From assembly GCF_016613475.2 (NCBI RefSeq), contig NZ_CP071517.1, positions 310,001 through 374,000 of the forward strand: DNA of 64,000 bases. The letters run 5' to 3'. Below, in pieces: positions 54,023-61,873 of this stretch. The position numbers and the translations under genes were made by a program. Numbering within the stretch: position 1 is the stretch's first letter; each line of letters opens with the position of its first letter. The notes beneath the pieces are model-generated. The model made no database searches. It had not been told where the DNA came from and saw only the letters and a program-made list of their open reading frames with translations. This DNA comes from Lysobacter arenosi. Its GTDB lineage: Bacteria; Pseudomonadota; Gammaproteobacteria; Xanthomonadales; Xanthomonadaceae.

Positions 54023-55843
54023 ATGTCCTACCTCGTCCTCGCCCGCAAGTGGCGTCCGAAGCGCTTCGCCGAACTGGTCGGACAGGAGCATGTGGTCCGT
54101 GCACTGACCAACGCGCTCGATTCCGGCCGCGTCCATCACGCCTTCCTGTTCACCGGCACCCGCGGTGTCGGCAAGACGACGATCGCGCGAATCTTCGCCA
54201 AGTCGCTGAACTGCGAGCGCGGGACCTCGGCCGAGCCCTGCGGCGAGTGCGGTTCCTGCCGCGACATCGATTCGGGCCGTTTCATCGACCTGCTTGAGAT
54301 CGACGCCGCCAGCAATACCGGTGTCGATGACGTCCGCGAGGTCATCGACAACGCCCAGTACATGCCCAGCCGTGGTCGGGTGAAGGTCTACCTGATCGAC
54401 GAAGTGCACATGCTGTCCAAGTCGGCCTTCAACGCCCTGCTCAAGACGCTGGAAGAGCCGCCGGGGCACGTGAAGTTCCTGCTTGCCACCACCGACCCGC
54501 AGAAGCTGCCGGTGACGGTGCTGTCGCGCTGCCTGCAGTTCAACCTCAAGCGTCTGGACGAGCAGCAGATCAACGGGCAGATGACCCGGATCCTCGAGGC
54601 CGAGGGCATTGCCGCCGAAGCCGGCGCGATCCGCCAGCTCTCCAAGGCCGCCGATGGCAGTCTGCGCGATGGGCTGTCGCTGCTGGACCAGGCCATCGCC
54701 TACACCGGCGCCAGCGCCGGCGGCAGCACCCTGGGCGATGCCGGCGTGGCCACCATGCTCGGTACCGTCGACCGCACCCGGGTTGGCGCGCTGCTGTCCT
54801 CCCTCGCCGAAGGCGATGGCGAGCGGCTGCTGGCGGAAGTGGCCGTGCTGGCCGAATTCTCGCCGGACTGGGGCAGCGTGCTGGAAGCCTTCAGCGATGC
54901 GCTGCACCGGATCCAGGTGCGACAGCTGGTGCCCGAGGCGCAGGTCGAGGCCGATGGCGTCGATGTCGATGCGCTGGCCGCGCAGCTGCGTCCGGAAGTG
55001 GTGCAGCTGTGGTACCAGATGGCGCTCAACGGCCGTCGTGACCTGGCGTTGGCGCCGAGTCCGCGTGCCGGTTTTGAAATGAGCGTGCTGCGCATGCTGG
55101 CCTTCCGTCCGGATGACGGCGACGGCGCCCGCGCGCCGTCGGCGCAACCGGCCCAGGCCGTGCGCGGCGCAGCCCCTCGCAGTGCAGCGACTGCGGCCCC
55201 GGCCGACGCGGCACCGCGCGAGCGGACGCCTCCTCCGAACCCGTTTGCCGCCGAGCAGCCGAAGCCACCGGCCGCGGCCGCGCCGGCACGTCCGGCGCCT
55301 GCACCCGCACCGGCACCTGCACCTGCACCTGCACCTATCGAGGCAGCCATTGCGCCGGCCCCGATTGCCGTAGCCCGCCCGGCACCCGTTGCCGCGCCTG
55401 TGCCGACGGTGGTTTCGCCGCCGGCCGAGGTCGCCTTCGTCCATGGCGCCGGCATCGCCGACGCCGATGCCTGGCACGCGATGGTGGCCGCCACCAGCCT
55501 GCGCGGTCCGGCTCGCATGCTTGCCGAGCACGCCGGTTTTGTTTCGTATTCCGAAGGCGTGCTGAGCCTGTCGCTGGCGCCAGTCGACGATCATCTGCGC
55601 AGCAATGCGCTGGTCGAGCTGATGGCCGAAGCGCTGGCACCGGCGCTTGGCGCTGCGCCGCAGGTACGTTTCGTCGAGGCCCGTTCGGCCGAGTCGCTGC
55701 ACCAGCGCAACGAGCGCAGCCGCGACGAACGCCAGGCAGCCGCCGAAGCGACCTTCATGAGCGATCCGGACGTGCAGCGGCTGATCTCCCAGCACGGCGC
55801 CAAGGTAGTGCCCGATTCGATCCGGCCCTACGACGAAAAATGA
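54023..55843 (+). CDS. dnaX: DNA polymerase III tau/gamma subunit
   Basis: Clamp-loader ATPase and organiser of the replisome; 606 residues. Walker A GTRGVGKTT (Lys51), zinc motif Cys64/73/76/79 (NCERGTSAEPCGECGSC), Walker B VYLIDEVHMLSK, SRC in VLSRCLQF. After about residue 365 comes a low-complexity Pro/Ala hinge (PAPAPAPAPAPAPAP) and a tau-type C-terminal domain that would bind the alpha subunit. I see no A-AAA-AAG slippery site around the hinge, so a separate gamma product is not evident. The ATG at 54023 is chosen over GTG at 54017. First of dnaX-ybaB-recR. Confidence 0.96.
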   Translation: MSYLVLARKWRPKRFAELVGQEHVVRALTNALDSGRVHHAFLFTGTRGVGKTTIARIFAKSLNCERGTSAEPCGECGSCRDIDSGRFIDLLEIDAASNTGVDDVREVIDNAQYMPSRGRVKVYLIDEVHMLSKSAFNALLKTLEEPPGHVKFLLATTDPQKLPVTVLSRCLQFNLKRLDEQQINGQMTRILEAEGIAAEAGAIRQLSKAADGSLRDGLSLLDQAIAYTGASAGGSTLGDAGVATMLGTVDRTRVGALLSSLAEGDGERLLAEVAVLAEFSPDWGSVLEAFSDALHRIQVRQLVPEAQVEADGVDVDALAAQLRPEVVQLWYQMALNGRRDLALAPSPRAGFEMSVLRMLAFRPDDGDGARAPSAQPAQAVRGAAPRSAATAAPADAAPRERTPPPNPFAAEQPKPPAAAAPARPAPAPAPAPAPAPAPIEAAIAPAPIAVARPAPVAAPVPTVVSPPAEVAFVHGAGIADADAWHAMVAATSLRGPARMLAEHAGFVSYSEGVLSLSLAPVDDHLRSNALVELMAEALAPALGAAPQVRFVEARSAESLHQRNERSRDERQAAAEATFMSDPDVQRLISQHGAKVVPDSIRPYDEK

Positions 55844-55921
55844 TCCCCCCGCCATTGCCCGACGGGCATGGCCGTCGCCCCTGACGCAGGGGCTCCATTG
55901 CCAATAGACGAGTGACGAGAC

Positions 55922-56242
55922 ATGCGTGGAAACATTGCCCAATTGATGCAGCAGGCGCAGAAGATGCAGGAAAACGTGCAGCGCGCCCAGGAAGAGCTGG
56001 CCAAGCTCGAAGTCACCGGCAACGCCGGCGGCGGCATGGTCAGTGTCACCATCACCGGCCGCATGGAGTGCCGCAAGGTCCGCATCGACCCGAGCGTGCT
56101 GAGCGACCAGGAAATGGTCGAGGACCTGATCGCCGCCGCGTTCAACGATGCGGTCAACAAGGTCAACGCCGAATCGCAGTCGAAGATGTCCGCCGCGACC
56201 GCCGGCATGCCGATCCCGCCGGGCATGAAGATGCCGTTCTGA
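55922..56242 (+). CDS. ybaB: nucleoid-associated protein YbaB/EbfC
   Basis: A 106-residue dimeric DNA-binding protein; its neighbour-based roles are in nucleoid structure and recombination. The helical arm [30 protein letters not shown], the sheet [25 protein letters not shown] and the C-terminal PPGMKMPF are all as in the family (E. coli YbaB 109). It lies 78 bases after dnaX, and recR starts one base after its stop, the standard dnaX-ybaB-recR order. Confidence 0.95.
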   Translation: MRGNIAQLMQQAQKMQENVQRAQEELAKLEVTGNAGGGMVSVTITGRMECRKVRIDPSVLSDQEMVEDLIAAAFNDAVNKVNAESQSKMSAATAGMPIPPGMKMPF

Positions 56243-56243
56243 C

Positions 56244-56846
56244 TTGAGCTCGCTTCTCGAACAACTCATCGAAGCCTTTCGCGTGTTGCCCGGCGTCGGC
56301 CAGAAGTCGGCGCAGCGCATGGCCTACCACGTGCTCGAACGCGAGCGCGCCGGTGGCCAGCGCCTCGCCGATGCGCTTTCCGCCGCCGTCGAGCACATCG
56401 GTCATTGCGCGCGCTGCCGCGACTTCACCGAGGGCGAGGTCTGCGCGACCTGCGCCAGTGCCTCGCGCGATGCGCACCAGTTGTGCGCGGTCGAGTCGCC
56501 CGCCGATCGCCTCGCGATCGAACAGGCCACCGGTTACCGCGGCCTGTATTTCGTCCTGCAGGGGCGCCTGTCGCCGCTGGATGGCATCGGCCCGCGCGAA
56601 CTGGGCCTGGATACGCTTGCCGCGCGCCTGGCCGAGGGCGAGGTGCAGGAGCTGATCATCGCCACCAATCCAACGGTCGAAGGCGAAGCGACCGCGCATT
56701 ACCTCGCGCAGCTGGCGCGCCAGCACAAGGTTCGACCGAGCCGGCTCGCCCATGGTGTTCCATTGGGTGGTGAGCTGGAATACGTCGACCGGGGCACGCT
56801 GTCGCATGCGTTCGGCAGCCGCAGCGAGATGACGGACCGGGACTGA
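56244..56846 (+). CDS. recR: recombination protein RecR
   Basis: Part of RecFOR loading of RecA onto gapped DNA. The 200-residue protein has the N-terminal helix-hairpin-helix ([27 protein letters not shown]), the zinc finger [16 protein letters not shown], and the Toprim part ([41 protein letters not shown]). No ATG or GTG fits the family start: the only candidate is TTG at 56244, one base after the ybaB stop; the binding site is weak, so it may depend on termination of ybaB translation. Length equals the E. coli protein (201). Confidence 0.95.
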   Translation: MSSLLEQLIEAFRVLPGVGQKSAQRMAYHVLERERAGGQRLADALSAAVEHIGHCARCRDFTEGEVCATCASASRDAHQLCAVESPADRLAIEQATGYRGLYFVLQGRLSPLDGIGPRELGLDTLAARLAEGEVQELIIATNPTVEGEATAHYLAQLARQHKVRPSRLAHGVPLGGELEYVDRGTLSHAFGSRSEMTDRD

Positions 56847-56904
56847 TGCCAGCGGGTACGGCCCGGGGGTAAAGTCGCCTTCAACCCACAGCAGCCCGAC
56901 CGCC

Positions 56905-57255
56905 ATGTCCGAAACCATCTTCCACAAGATCATCAAGCACGAGATTCCGGCCGACATCGTCTTCGAGGACGAGCACCTGATCGCGTTCCGGGACATCGCG
57001 CCGCAGGCGCCGGTGCACGTGCTGTTCGTGCCCAAGACCGATGTCGCCACGCTCAACGATCTGCAGCCGGACCAGTCCGCCATCGTCGGACGCCTGGCCG
57101 TGGCCGCGGCCGACTACGCCAAGCGCGAGGGTTTTGCCGAGGACGGCTACCGGATCGTGATGAACTGCAACGGCCATGGCGGGCAGACGGTGTTCCAGAT
57201 CCATCTGCACCTGCTGGCCGGCGCGCCGCTGGGGCGCTTCGGAACCTCGCGCTGA
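56905..57255 (+). CDS. HIT-family nucleotide-binding protein (HINT-like)
   Basis: A 116-residue histidine-triad protein, the type that hydrolyses adenosine phosphoramidates. FEDEHLIAFRDIAPQAPVHVLFVPK and GYRIVMNCNGHGGQTVFQIHLHLLAG are the family core. The triad reads Q-I-H-L-H; the first His is Gln, while the second His (the nucleophile) and third remain. The ATG at 56905 is 58 bases after recR. The stop codon sits in the loop of a terminator-like hairpin. Confidence 0.93.
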   Translation: MSETIFHKIIKHEIPADIVFEDEHLIAFRDIAPQAPVHVLFVPKTDVATLNDLQPDQSAIVGRLAVAAADYAKREGFAEDGYRIVMNCNGHGGQTVFQIHLHLLAGAPLGRFGTSR

Positions 57256-57265
57256 GCGCGAGGTT
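57243..57265. terminator. hairpin terminator with the HIT stop codon in its loop
   Basis: AACCTCGCGC, loop TGA (the stop codon itself), GCGCGAGGTT, then GTTCC. A perfect 10-base stem in the 19-base gap before the convergent lipoprotein gene. The T-run is poor, so efficiency is uncertain. Confidence 0.6.
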
Positions 57266-57274
57266 GTTCCGGCT

Positions 57275-57763
57275 TTACCACCAGCCCCACCACGGCCACG
57301 GTGCCGCCGGATAGCCGACGACGTCGACCGTCTCGCGCACCGGCCACAGATAGACCACGTCGGCCTCGACCTGCGGGAAGCGGTAGTCGTATCCGCCGAT
57401 CTGGCGGTTCTGGTAGCCGCTGACGCGGCCGATGAAGGTGACTTCGCGATTCTTCTCGAATATCGCCGGATCGTAGAAGCCGGTGCGGCAGGCGATGAAG
57501 CGGCCGCCGGTGTCGTCGCTGCCCCAGTACGGACGGGCGTTGTCACCCAGGTAGGTCGAGACCATCTCGAAGCAGGTGCGATTGGGCTGCGGTTCGACGC
57601 CGACGATGCGACCGCCCCAGCGCACCGGGGCGCCGGTGACATCGCTCGCCGCCGCGTCGCGCGGCGTGATCGGATTGAACTCACCCTGCAGTGGTTGCGG
57701 TGCGGTGACGCAGGCGGCCAGCATCATCGTGCCCAGGGCCAGTAGGGCGGTACGAAGGTTCAT
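57275..57763 (-). CDS. Slp-family outer-membrane lipoprotein
   Basis: A 162-residue lipoprotein: signal peptide with lipobox LAAC (TALLALGTMMLAACVTAP), mature protein with VRWGGRIVGVEPQPNRTCFEMVSTYL, GRFIACRTGFYDPAIFEKNREVTFIGRVSGYQ and a Trp-rich end (PWPWWGWW). Slp family members are starvation- or stress-induced in E. coli; the function is unknown. GGAGAA precedes the ATG at 57763; an in-frame extension upstream is rejected. It is convergent with the HIT gene and 26 bases downstream of the TgpA-type gene, so possibly cotranscribed with it. Confidence 0.88.
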   Translation of the reverse strand: MNLRTALLALGTMMLAACVTAPQPLQGEFNPITPRDAAASDVTGAPVRWGGRIVGVEPQPNRTCFEMVSTYLGDNARPYWGSDDTGGRFIACRTGFYDPAIFEKNREVTFIGRVSGYQNRQIGGYDYRFPQVEADVVYLWPVRETVDVVGYPAAPWPWWGWW

Positions 57764-57788
57764 CGGCGTTCTCCAGGAGTCCTTCAGA

Positions 57789-59771
57789 TTAGCCATTGTT
57801 GCCATTGCGGGGCGACGGGCGATGCGCACGCAGCGCCTGGGTCAGGGCGCGGGTCGAGCGTCCCCCCGGCTCGCCGTCAGCGTAACGCCAATCGCTGAAA
57901 CGGTCGCTGAGGATCCGCAACTCGCCGGCCAGTTCGGGCCGGGCAGCGGCAACGCGCTCCACCCAGCGACCGGCGGGTTCGTCCGGCGCCCGTTCCAGGC
58001 CGAGGTGGCGATAACGACGGGTAAGTCCATGCCAGGCGCGAAGCACCGGGTCGGGCTCGCGCTCGTTGCGGCGACTGAACCACACCATCCACAGCAGTCC
58101 CAGCGCCACGGCCAGCATCAGCAGCAACACCAGGGTGCGATCGTCGAGGCGGTCGATGCCGAACGGGCGCAGCAGGCGTTGCTGGCGATTGGCGTCGAAA
58201 CCGAGCACGAAGTCATTCCAGCCGCGCCGCAGCCAGTCGCCAACATCGATCAGCGAGCGTCCGCCGGCGAAGCCGTCAAGCAAGCCGCCGGCAACGGAGC
58301 GGCGGTCGTCCAGCGTGTCGTAGATGCGCTCGGGCGCGACGGCGGCGGTCGGATCCACGCGCACCCAGCCGCGCCCGCGCAACCAGACCTCGGCCCAGGC
58401 GTGCGCGTCGGAGCGGCGCACCAGCCAATAGCCGCCGACCGAATTGCGGTAGCCGCCGGCGTAGCCGGTGACCACGCGCGCCGGAATGCCGGCGCCACGC
58501 ATCAGCACGACGAACGACGAGCTGAAGTGCTGGCAGAAACCGGCGCGCTGGTCGAACAGGAATTCGTCGACGCTGTTGCGTCCAGCCAGCGGTGTTTCCA
58601 GGGTGTAGGCGAAGTCGCGCCGGATCCAGTCGAGGGCGCGGGTCACGATCGCGCCATCGGCGGACGGCCCGGCTTCCAGGCGCCACTGCCGCGCCAGTGC
58701 AAGGGTGCGCGGGTTGAAGTTGGGCGGCAGCCGCAGCGCGTACTGGCGTGTCTCTGCCGACAGGCTCGCCTCGTAGCGACGTGGCGGTGCCGACTGCATG
58801 CGCCAGCGACTCACGCCCGTCAGCTGGGTCAGCGACTGCAGGTTGTGGTCCGGGTCCAGCTCGCTGCCGCCGGGTGCCGAGATCAGCAGGTCGAGGGCAA
58901 CGAGCTGCCGGCGATCGGTCGGCTCCATCTCGATCTCGTAGTCCCAGCGCTGCGGGCCCGGTTCGACCGCGGTTTCGGTCCAACCCGGCATCCATCGCGG
59001 TTGCCGCCAGGTGCGACCGTCGAAATCCCACATCACCGGCCCGCGCCAGTACATCTGCGACGGCGCGGGTACCGGTCCGAAGAAGCGTGCGCGCAGGGCA
59101 GGGCGGTCGTCGCCCATGAGGTCGATCCAGTCGCCCGGGCTCATCCGGTCCGACAGGCCGGTGCTTGCCATGGCACGCTCGGGGATGCCCCACAGCGGCG
59201 AACCCAGTCGCGGGAACAGCCAGAATGCTGCCAGCGCGAGTGGCAATCCGAGCGCAAGCAGGCGGGCGGTGCCGGCGATGCGCTGCATTGGTGAAGCATC
59301 GCGACGCACATCGCCCGACTCGACGTCTGCCAGCAGTTGCAGAGCAGCCAGCGCCAGCAGGGTCGCGGCCAGGCCCAGGGCGAGCGACAGCGGTCCCTGG
59401 TCGAGCAGGAAGGTGGCAAACGGCGCGAACAAGGCGAAGCCGAGCAGACTGCGTGCATCGCGCAGGCTGAACGTCTCCGATGGCTTGATTGCAAGCATCG
59501 CCGCCAGCAGTGCGCAGCCGGTATCCCGGCCGATCGAGAAATCGCTCATCGCCAGTACGGTCGCGATCAGTGCCACCGACAGGAGCAGGCGGACCAGTCC
59601 GTGCAAGGGTTGGCGCCACGACATGGCGACGACGGCCACGGCGCTGACGGCGATGGTGACCGCGATAAGCAGCGGCAACTGCAGCAGCAACGGCAACAGG
59701 CAGGCTCCTGCGCTGAGCAGTACCCAGCGGCGGGTGCGCGGATCGAGCGCTGGCGTTGCCGGATCAGCCAT
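57789..59771 (-). CDS. tgpA: DUF3488/transglutaminase-domain membrane protein (TgpA type)
   Basis: A 660-residue inner-membrane protein. About six TM helices occupy residues 15-190. A periplasmic transglutaminase-like domain follows, with Cys in RAGFCQHFSSSFVVLMRGAGIPARVV, His in SDAHAWAEVWL and Asp in WVRVDPTAAV, the complete Cys-His-Asp triad. A seventh TM helix (about 555-577) and a cytoplasmic DUF4129 tail close the protein. This is the TgpA architecture of Pseudomonas aeruginosa, essential there. The ATG overlaps the DUF58 gene by eight bases. It forms the usual moxR-DUF58-tgpA operon. Confidence 0.93.
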   Translation of the reverse strand: MADPATPALDPRTRRWVLLSAGACLLPLLLQLPLLIAVTIAVSAVAVVAMSWRQPLHGLVRLLLSVALIATVLAMSDFSIGRDTGCALLAAMLAIKPSETFSLRDARSLLGFALFAPFATFLLDQGPLSLALGLAATLLALAALQLLADVESGDVRRDASPMQRIAGTARLLALGLPLALAAFWLFPRLGSPLWGIPERAMASTGLSDRMSPGDWIDLMGDDRPALRARFFGPVPAPSQMYWRGPVMWDFDGRTWRQPRWMPGWTETAVEPGPQRWDYEIEMEPTDRRQLVALDLLISAPGGSELDPDHNLQSLTQLTGVSRWRMQSAPPRRYEASLSAETRQYALRLPPNFNPRTLALARQWRLEAGPSADGAIVTRALDWIRRDFAYTLETPLAGRNSVDEFLFDQRAGFCQHFSSSFVVLMRGAGIPARVVTGYAGGYRNSVGGYWLVRRSDAHAWAEVWLRGRGWVRVDPTAAVAPERIYDTLDDRRSVAGGLLDGFAGGRSLIDVGDWLRRGWNDFVLGFDANRQQRLLRPFGIDRLDDRTLVLLLMLAVALGLLWMVWFSRRNEREPDPVLRAWHGLTRRYRHLGLERAPDEPAGRWVERVAAARPELAGELRILSDRFSDWRYADGEPGGRSTRALTQALRAHRPSPRNGNNG

Positions 59772-60753
59772 GGGGCATCAGCGCCAGTGCGCGCAGGCAG
59801 GCATGCCGGTGTTGCGGCCCGCGGTCGGGCCCCAGTGCGGCGTGACCGGGCAGGCGCAACTGATAGCGCCTGCCTTCGCGCTCGGCTTCGTCGATCCAGC
59901 GCGCCAGCCGGGCAATCCGCGCCTCATAGCCGATCCCGGCGATCTCGCGCCAGTCGAGCACGACTTCGGCGCCGATCGGTTGTTCAAACTCGCGTACCAG
60001 CAGCGTGTCGCGCCGCGCCGACGGCTTCCAGGCGATGGCCCGGCGTGCATCACCGGTGCGATAACCGCGCAGGTGATGGACGTCGTCGCCGGTCGGGTGC
60101 ACGCGCGCCTGGACACGGTCGCCGTGACCTGCCGGCAGCGGCGGGCCGTTGGCCTCCGGTGCCGGATAGACCAGCAACGGCGATTCCGGCCAGACGTAGG
60201 CCCACGCGCGCGCCAGTCCCAGCGGGCGCGTCGTCGACAGCCGCAGCTTGGGCAGGTCGAACCATCCACGTTGCTGCGTCGGCAGCAGCAGTTGTGACTC
60301 ACCGCTGCCGCGATCGAGGTTGAGGATGCCCGGCGCGGCGTCGAACGAGCCGTCGTCGTCCAGCCGCAGCCCGCGGCGGACGCGACCGGGCGCGGCGCGC
60401 GCGTACAGGCGCACGCCCAGGGGCGTTCCCGCGGCGACGGGTTCGGCGTCGACCGCCACCAGTTCAAGTCCGGACAATTGCATCTGCGCCGCCACCAGGC
60501 TGGCCAGGCCAGCCCCGGCCAGCATCAGTCCCAGCAGCAGCGCGGGGTTGTTGTTGTAGTTGAGCGAACCCAGCAGCATCACGAACAGCAACACTGCGTA
60601 GAACATTCCGAAACGCGTCGGCAGCACGTAGATGCGACGGCGGTGCAGAACGCACGGCAGTGATTCCGGATCGCGTGGGCGCGTCCAGACCATCGCCCAG
60701 GCATGCAACCGCGAGCGCAGGCGCGCCGGAGTCTGGCGGTCCGACCGCGACAT
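59764..60753 (-). CDS. DUF58-domain protein
   Basis: A 329-residue protein with two TM helices near residues 42-88 (GMFYAVLLFVMLLGSLNYNNNP and LLGLMLAGAGLASLVAA) and a C-terminal vWA-like DUF58 domain with DDVHHLRGYRTGDARRAIAWKPSARRDTLLVREF, the family's signature. DUF58 proteins act with MoxR AAA+ ATPases as a chaperone-like assembly at the membrane; their client is not known here. The ATG at 60753 is used; a GTG immediately upstream (60756) abuts the moxR stop. Overlaps tgpA by eight bases. Confidence 0.92.
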   Translation of the reverse strand: MSRSDRQTPARLRSRLHAWAMVWTRPRDPESLPCVLHRRRIYVLPTRFGMFYAVLLFVMLLGSLNYNNNPALLLGLMLAGAGLASLVAAQMQLSGLELVAVDAEPVAAGTPLGVRLYARAAPGRVRRGLRLDDDGSFDAAPGILNLDRGSGESQLLLPTQQRGWFDLPKLRLSTTRPLGLARAWAYVWPESPLLVYPAPEANGPPLPAGHGDRVQARVHPTGDDVHHLRGYRTGDARRAIAWKPSARRDTLLVREFEQPIGAEVVLDWREIAGIGYEARIARLARWIDEAEREGRRYQLRLPGHAALGPDRGPQHRHACLRALALMPHG

Positions 60754-60756
60754 CAC

Positions 60757-61710
60757 TCAGTCCACCGGCACCGCATGCAGGATCGCCTTCGCCAACGCAG
60801 CGTCCTTGCCGGCATCGACCTCGGCAACGAGGCGGTGCGCAGCCACGGCCGGAAACAGCGCCTGAACATCCTCGGGCAGCACGTGCGCGCGTCCGAGCAG
60901 CAATGCGTAGGCACGGGCAGCGCGCAGCAGTGCCAGTCCGGCGCGCGGCGACAGTCCCACGCGCACGCCAGGATGGCGTCGGCTTCGCGCCATCAGTGCC
61001 TGCACGTAGGCGACCAGCGCCTCGCTGGCGTGCACCTGCTGCACCGAACGGCGGGCGGCAAGCACATCCTCGCTGCCGAGCAGGGGCAACACGCGCGCGA
61101 TCAGGTCGCGGCGGTCGTCACCGGCAAGCAGGTGACGCTCGGCATCCGCATCCGGGTAGCCCAGGCTCAGGCGCAGGAGGAAACGGTCCAGCTGCGAATC
61201 CGGCAACGGATAGGTGCCGGACAGGTCGACGGGATTCTGCGTGGCGATGACGAAGAACGGTTCCGGCAGCGCATGCGTGGTGCCATCGACCGTGACTTGG
61301 TATTCGGCCATCGCCTCCAGCAGCGCACTTTGCGTGCGCGGCGGCGCGCGGTTGATCTCGTCGGCCAGCAACACCTGCGCGAACACCGGGCCGGGATGAA
61401 ACTGGAACTGGCGCGCCTGCGGATCGAACACCGACACACCGACCACGTCGGCAGGCAGCAGGTCGGAGGTGAACTGCACGCGCTGGAAATCCAGGCCGAG
61501 CGTTGCCGCCAGTGCATGGGCCAGCGTGGTCTTGCCCAGCCCGGGCAGGTCCTCGATCAGCAGGTGGCCACCGGCCAGCAACGCCACGAACGCCAGGCGA
61601 ACTTCGTGCGGCTTGCCCAATACCAGCGAATTGACCTGCGCCTGGGCGCGTTCAAGGGAGCCTCGCAGGCCATCGGTTAGCATGGTCGCCGTCGAAAGGG
61701 ATACCGCCAT
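60757..61710 (-). CDS. MoxR-family AAA+ ATPase
   Basis: A 317-residue MoxR-type chaperone ATPase: Walker A LIEDLPGLGKTTLA, Walker B VLLADEINRAPPRTQSALLEAM, sensor 1 FFVIATQNPVDLSGTYPLPDSQLDRFLL and the C-terminal lid GLSPRAGLALLRAARAYALLLGRA. MoxR proteins drive assembly of partner complexes with DUF58/vWA proteins, as the next genes show. The start MAVSLSTATMLTDG (ATG 61710) has AGGAG about ten bases before; ATG 61683 is a shorter option. Head of a three-gene operon; the 163 bases to the divergent GT39 gene show no clear promoter. Confidence 0.93.
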   Translation of the reverse strand: MAVSLSTATMLTDGLRGSLERAQAQVNSLVLGKPHEVRLAFVALLAGGHLLIEDLPGLGKTTLAHALAATLGLDFQRVQFTSDLLPADVVGVSVFDPQARQFQFHPGPVFAQVLLADEINRAPPRTQSALLEAMAEYQVTVDGTTHALPEPFFVIATQNPVDLSGTYPLPDSQLDRFLLRLSLGYPDADAERHLLAGDDRRDLIARVLPLLGSEDVLAARRSVQQVHASEALVAYVQALMARSRRHPGVRVGLSPRAGLALLRAARAYALLLGRAHVLPEDVQALFPAVAAHRLVAEVDAGKDAALAKAILHAVPVD

Positions 61711-61873
61711 CGCGCGTGTGCTCCTGTTGGATGTCGCAGCTTGCATCGTCCGCCGGCACTGCACCGGCCTGCCGCCCCGGTCAGGTCGGCCGACACGTGT
61801 TCTGCAAAGGCATGCCCTGACGACATGCTCTACAACCACATGTTCTCCCAGAGTGTAGCGAGGTCACGAACGG

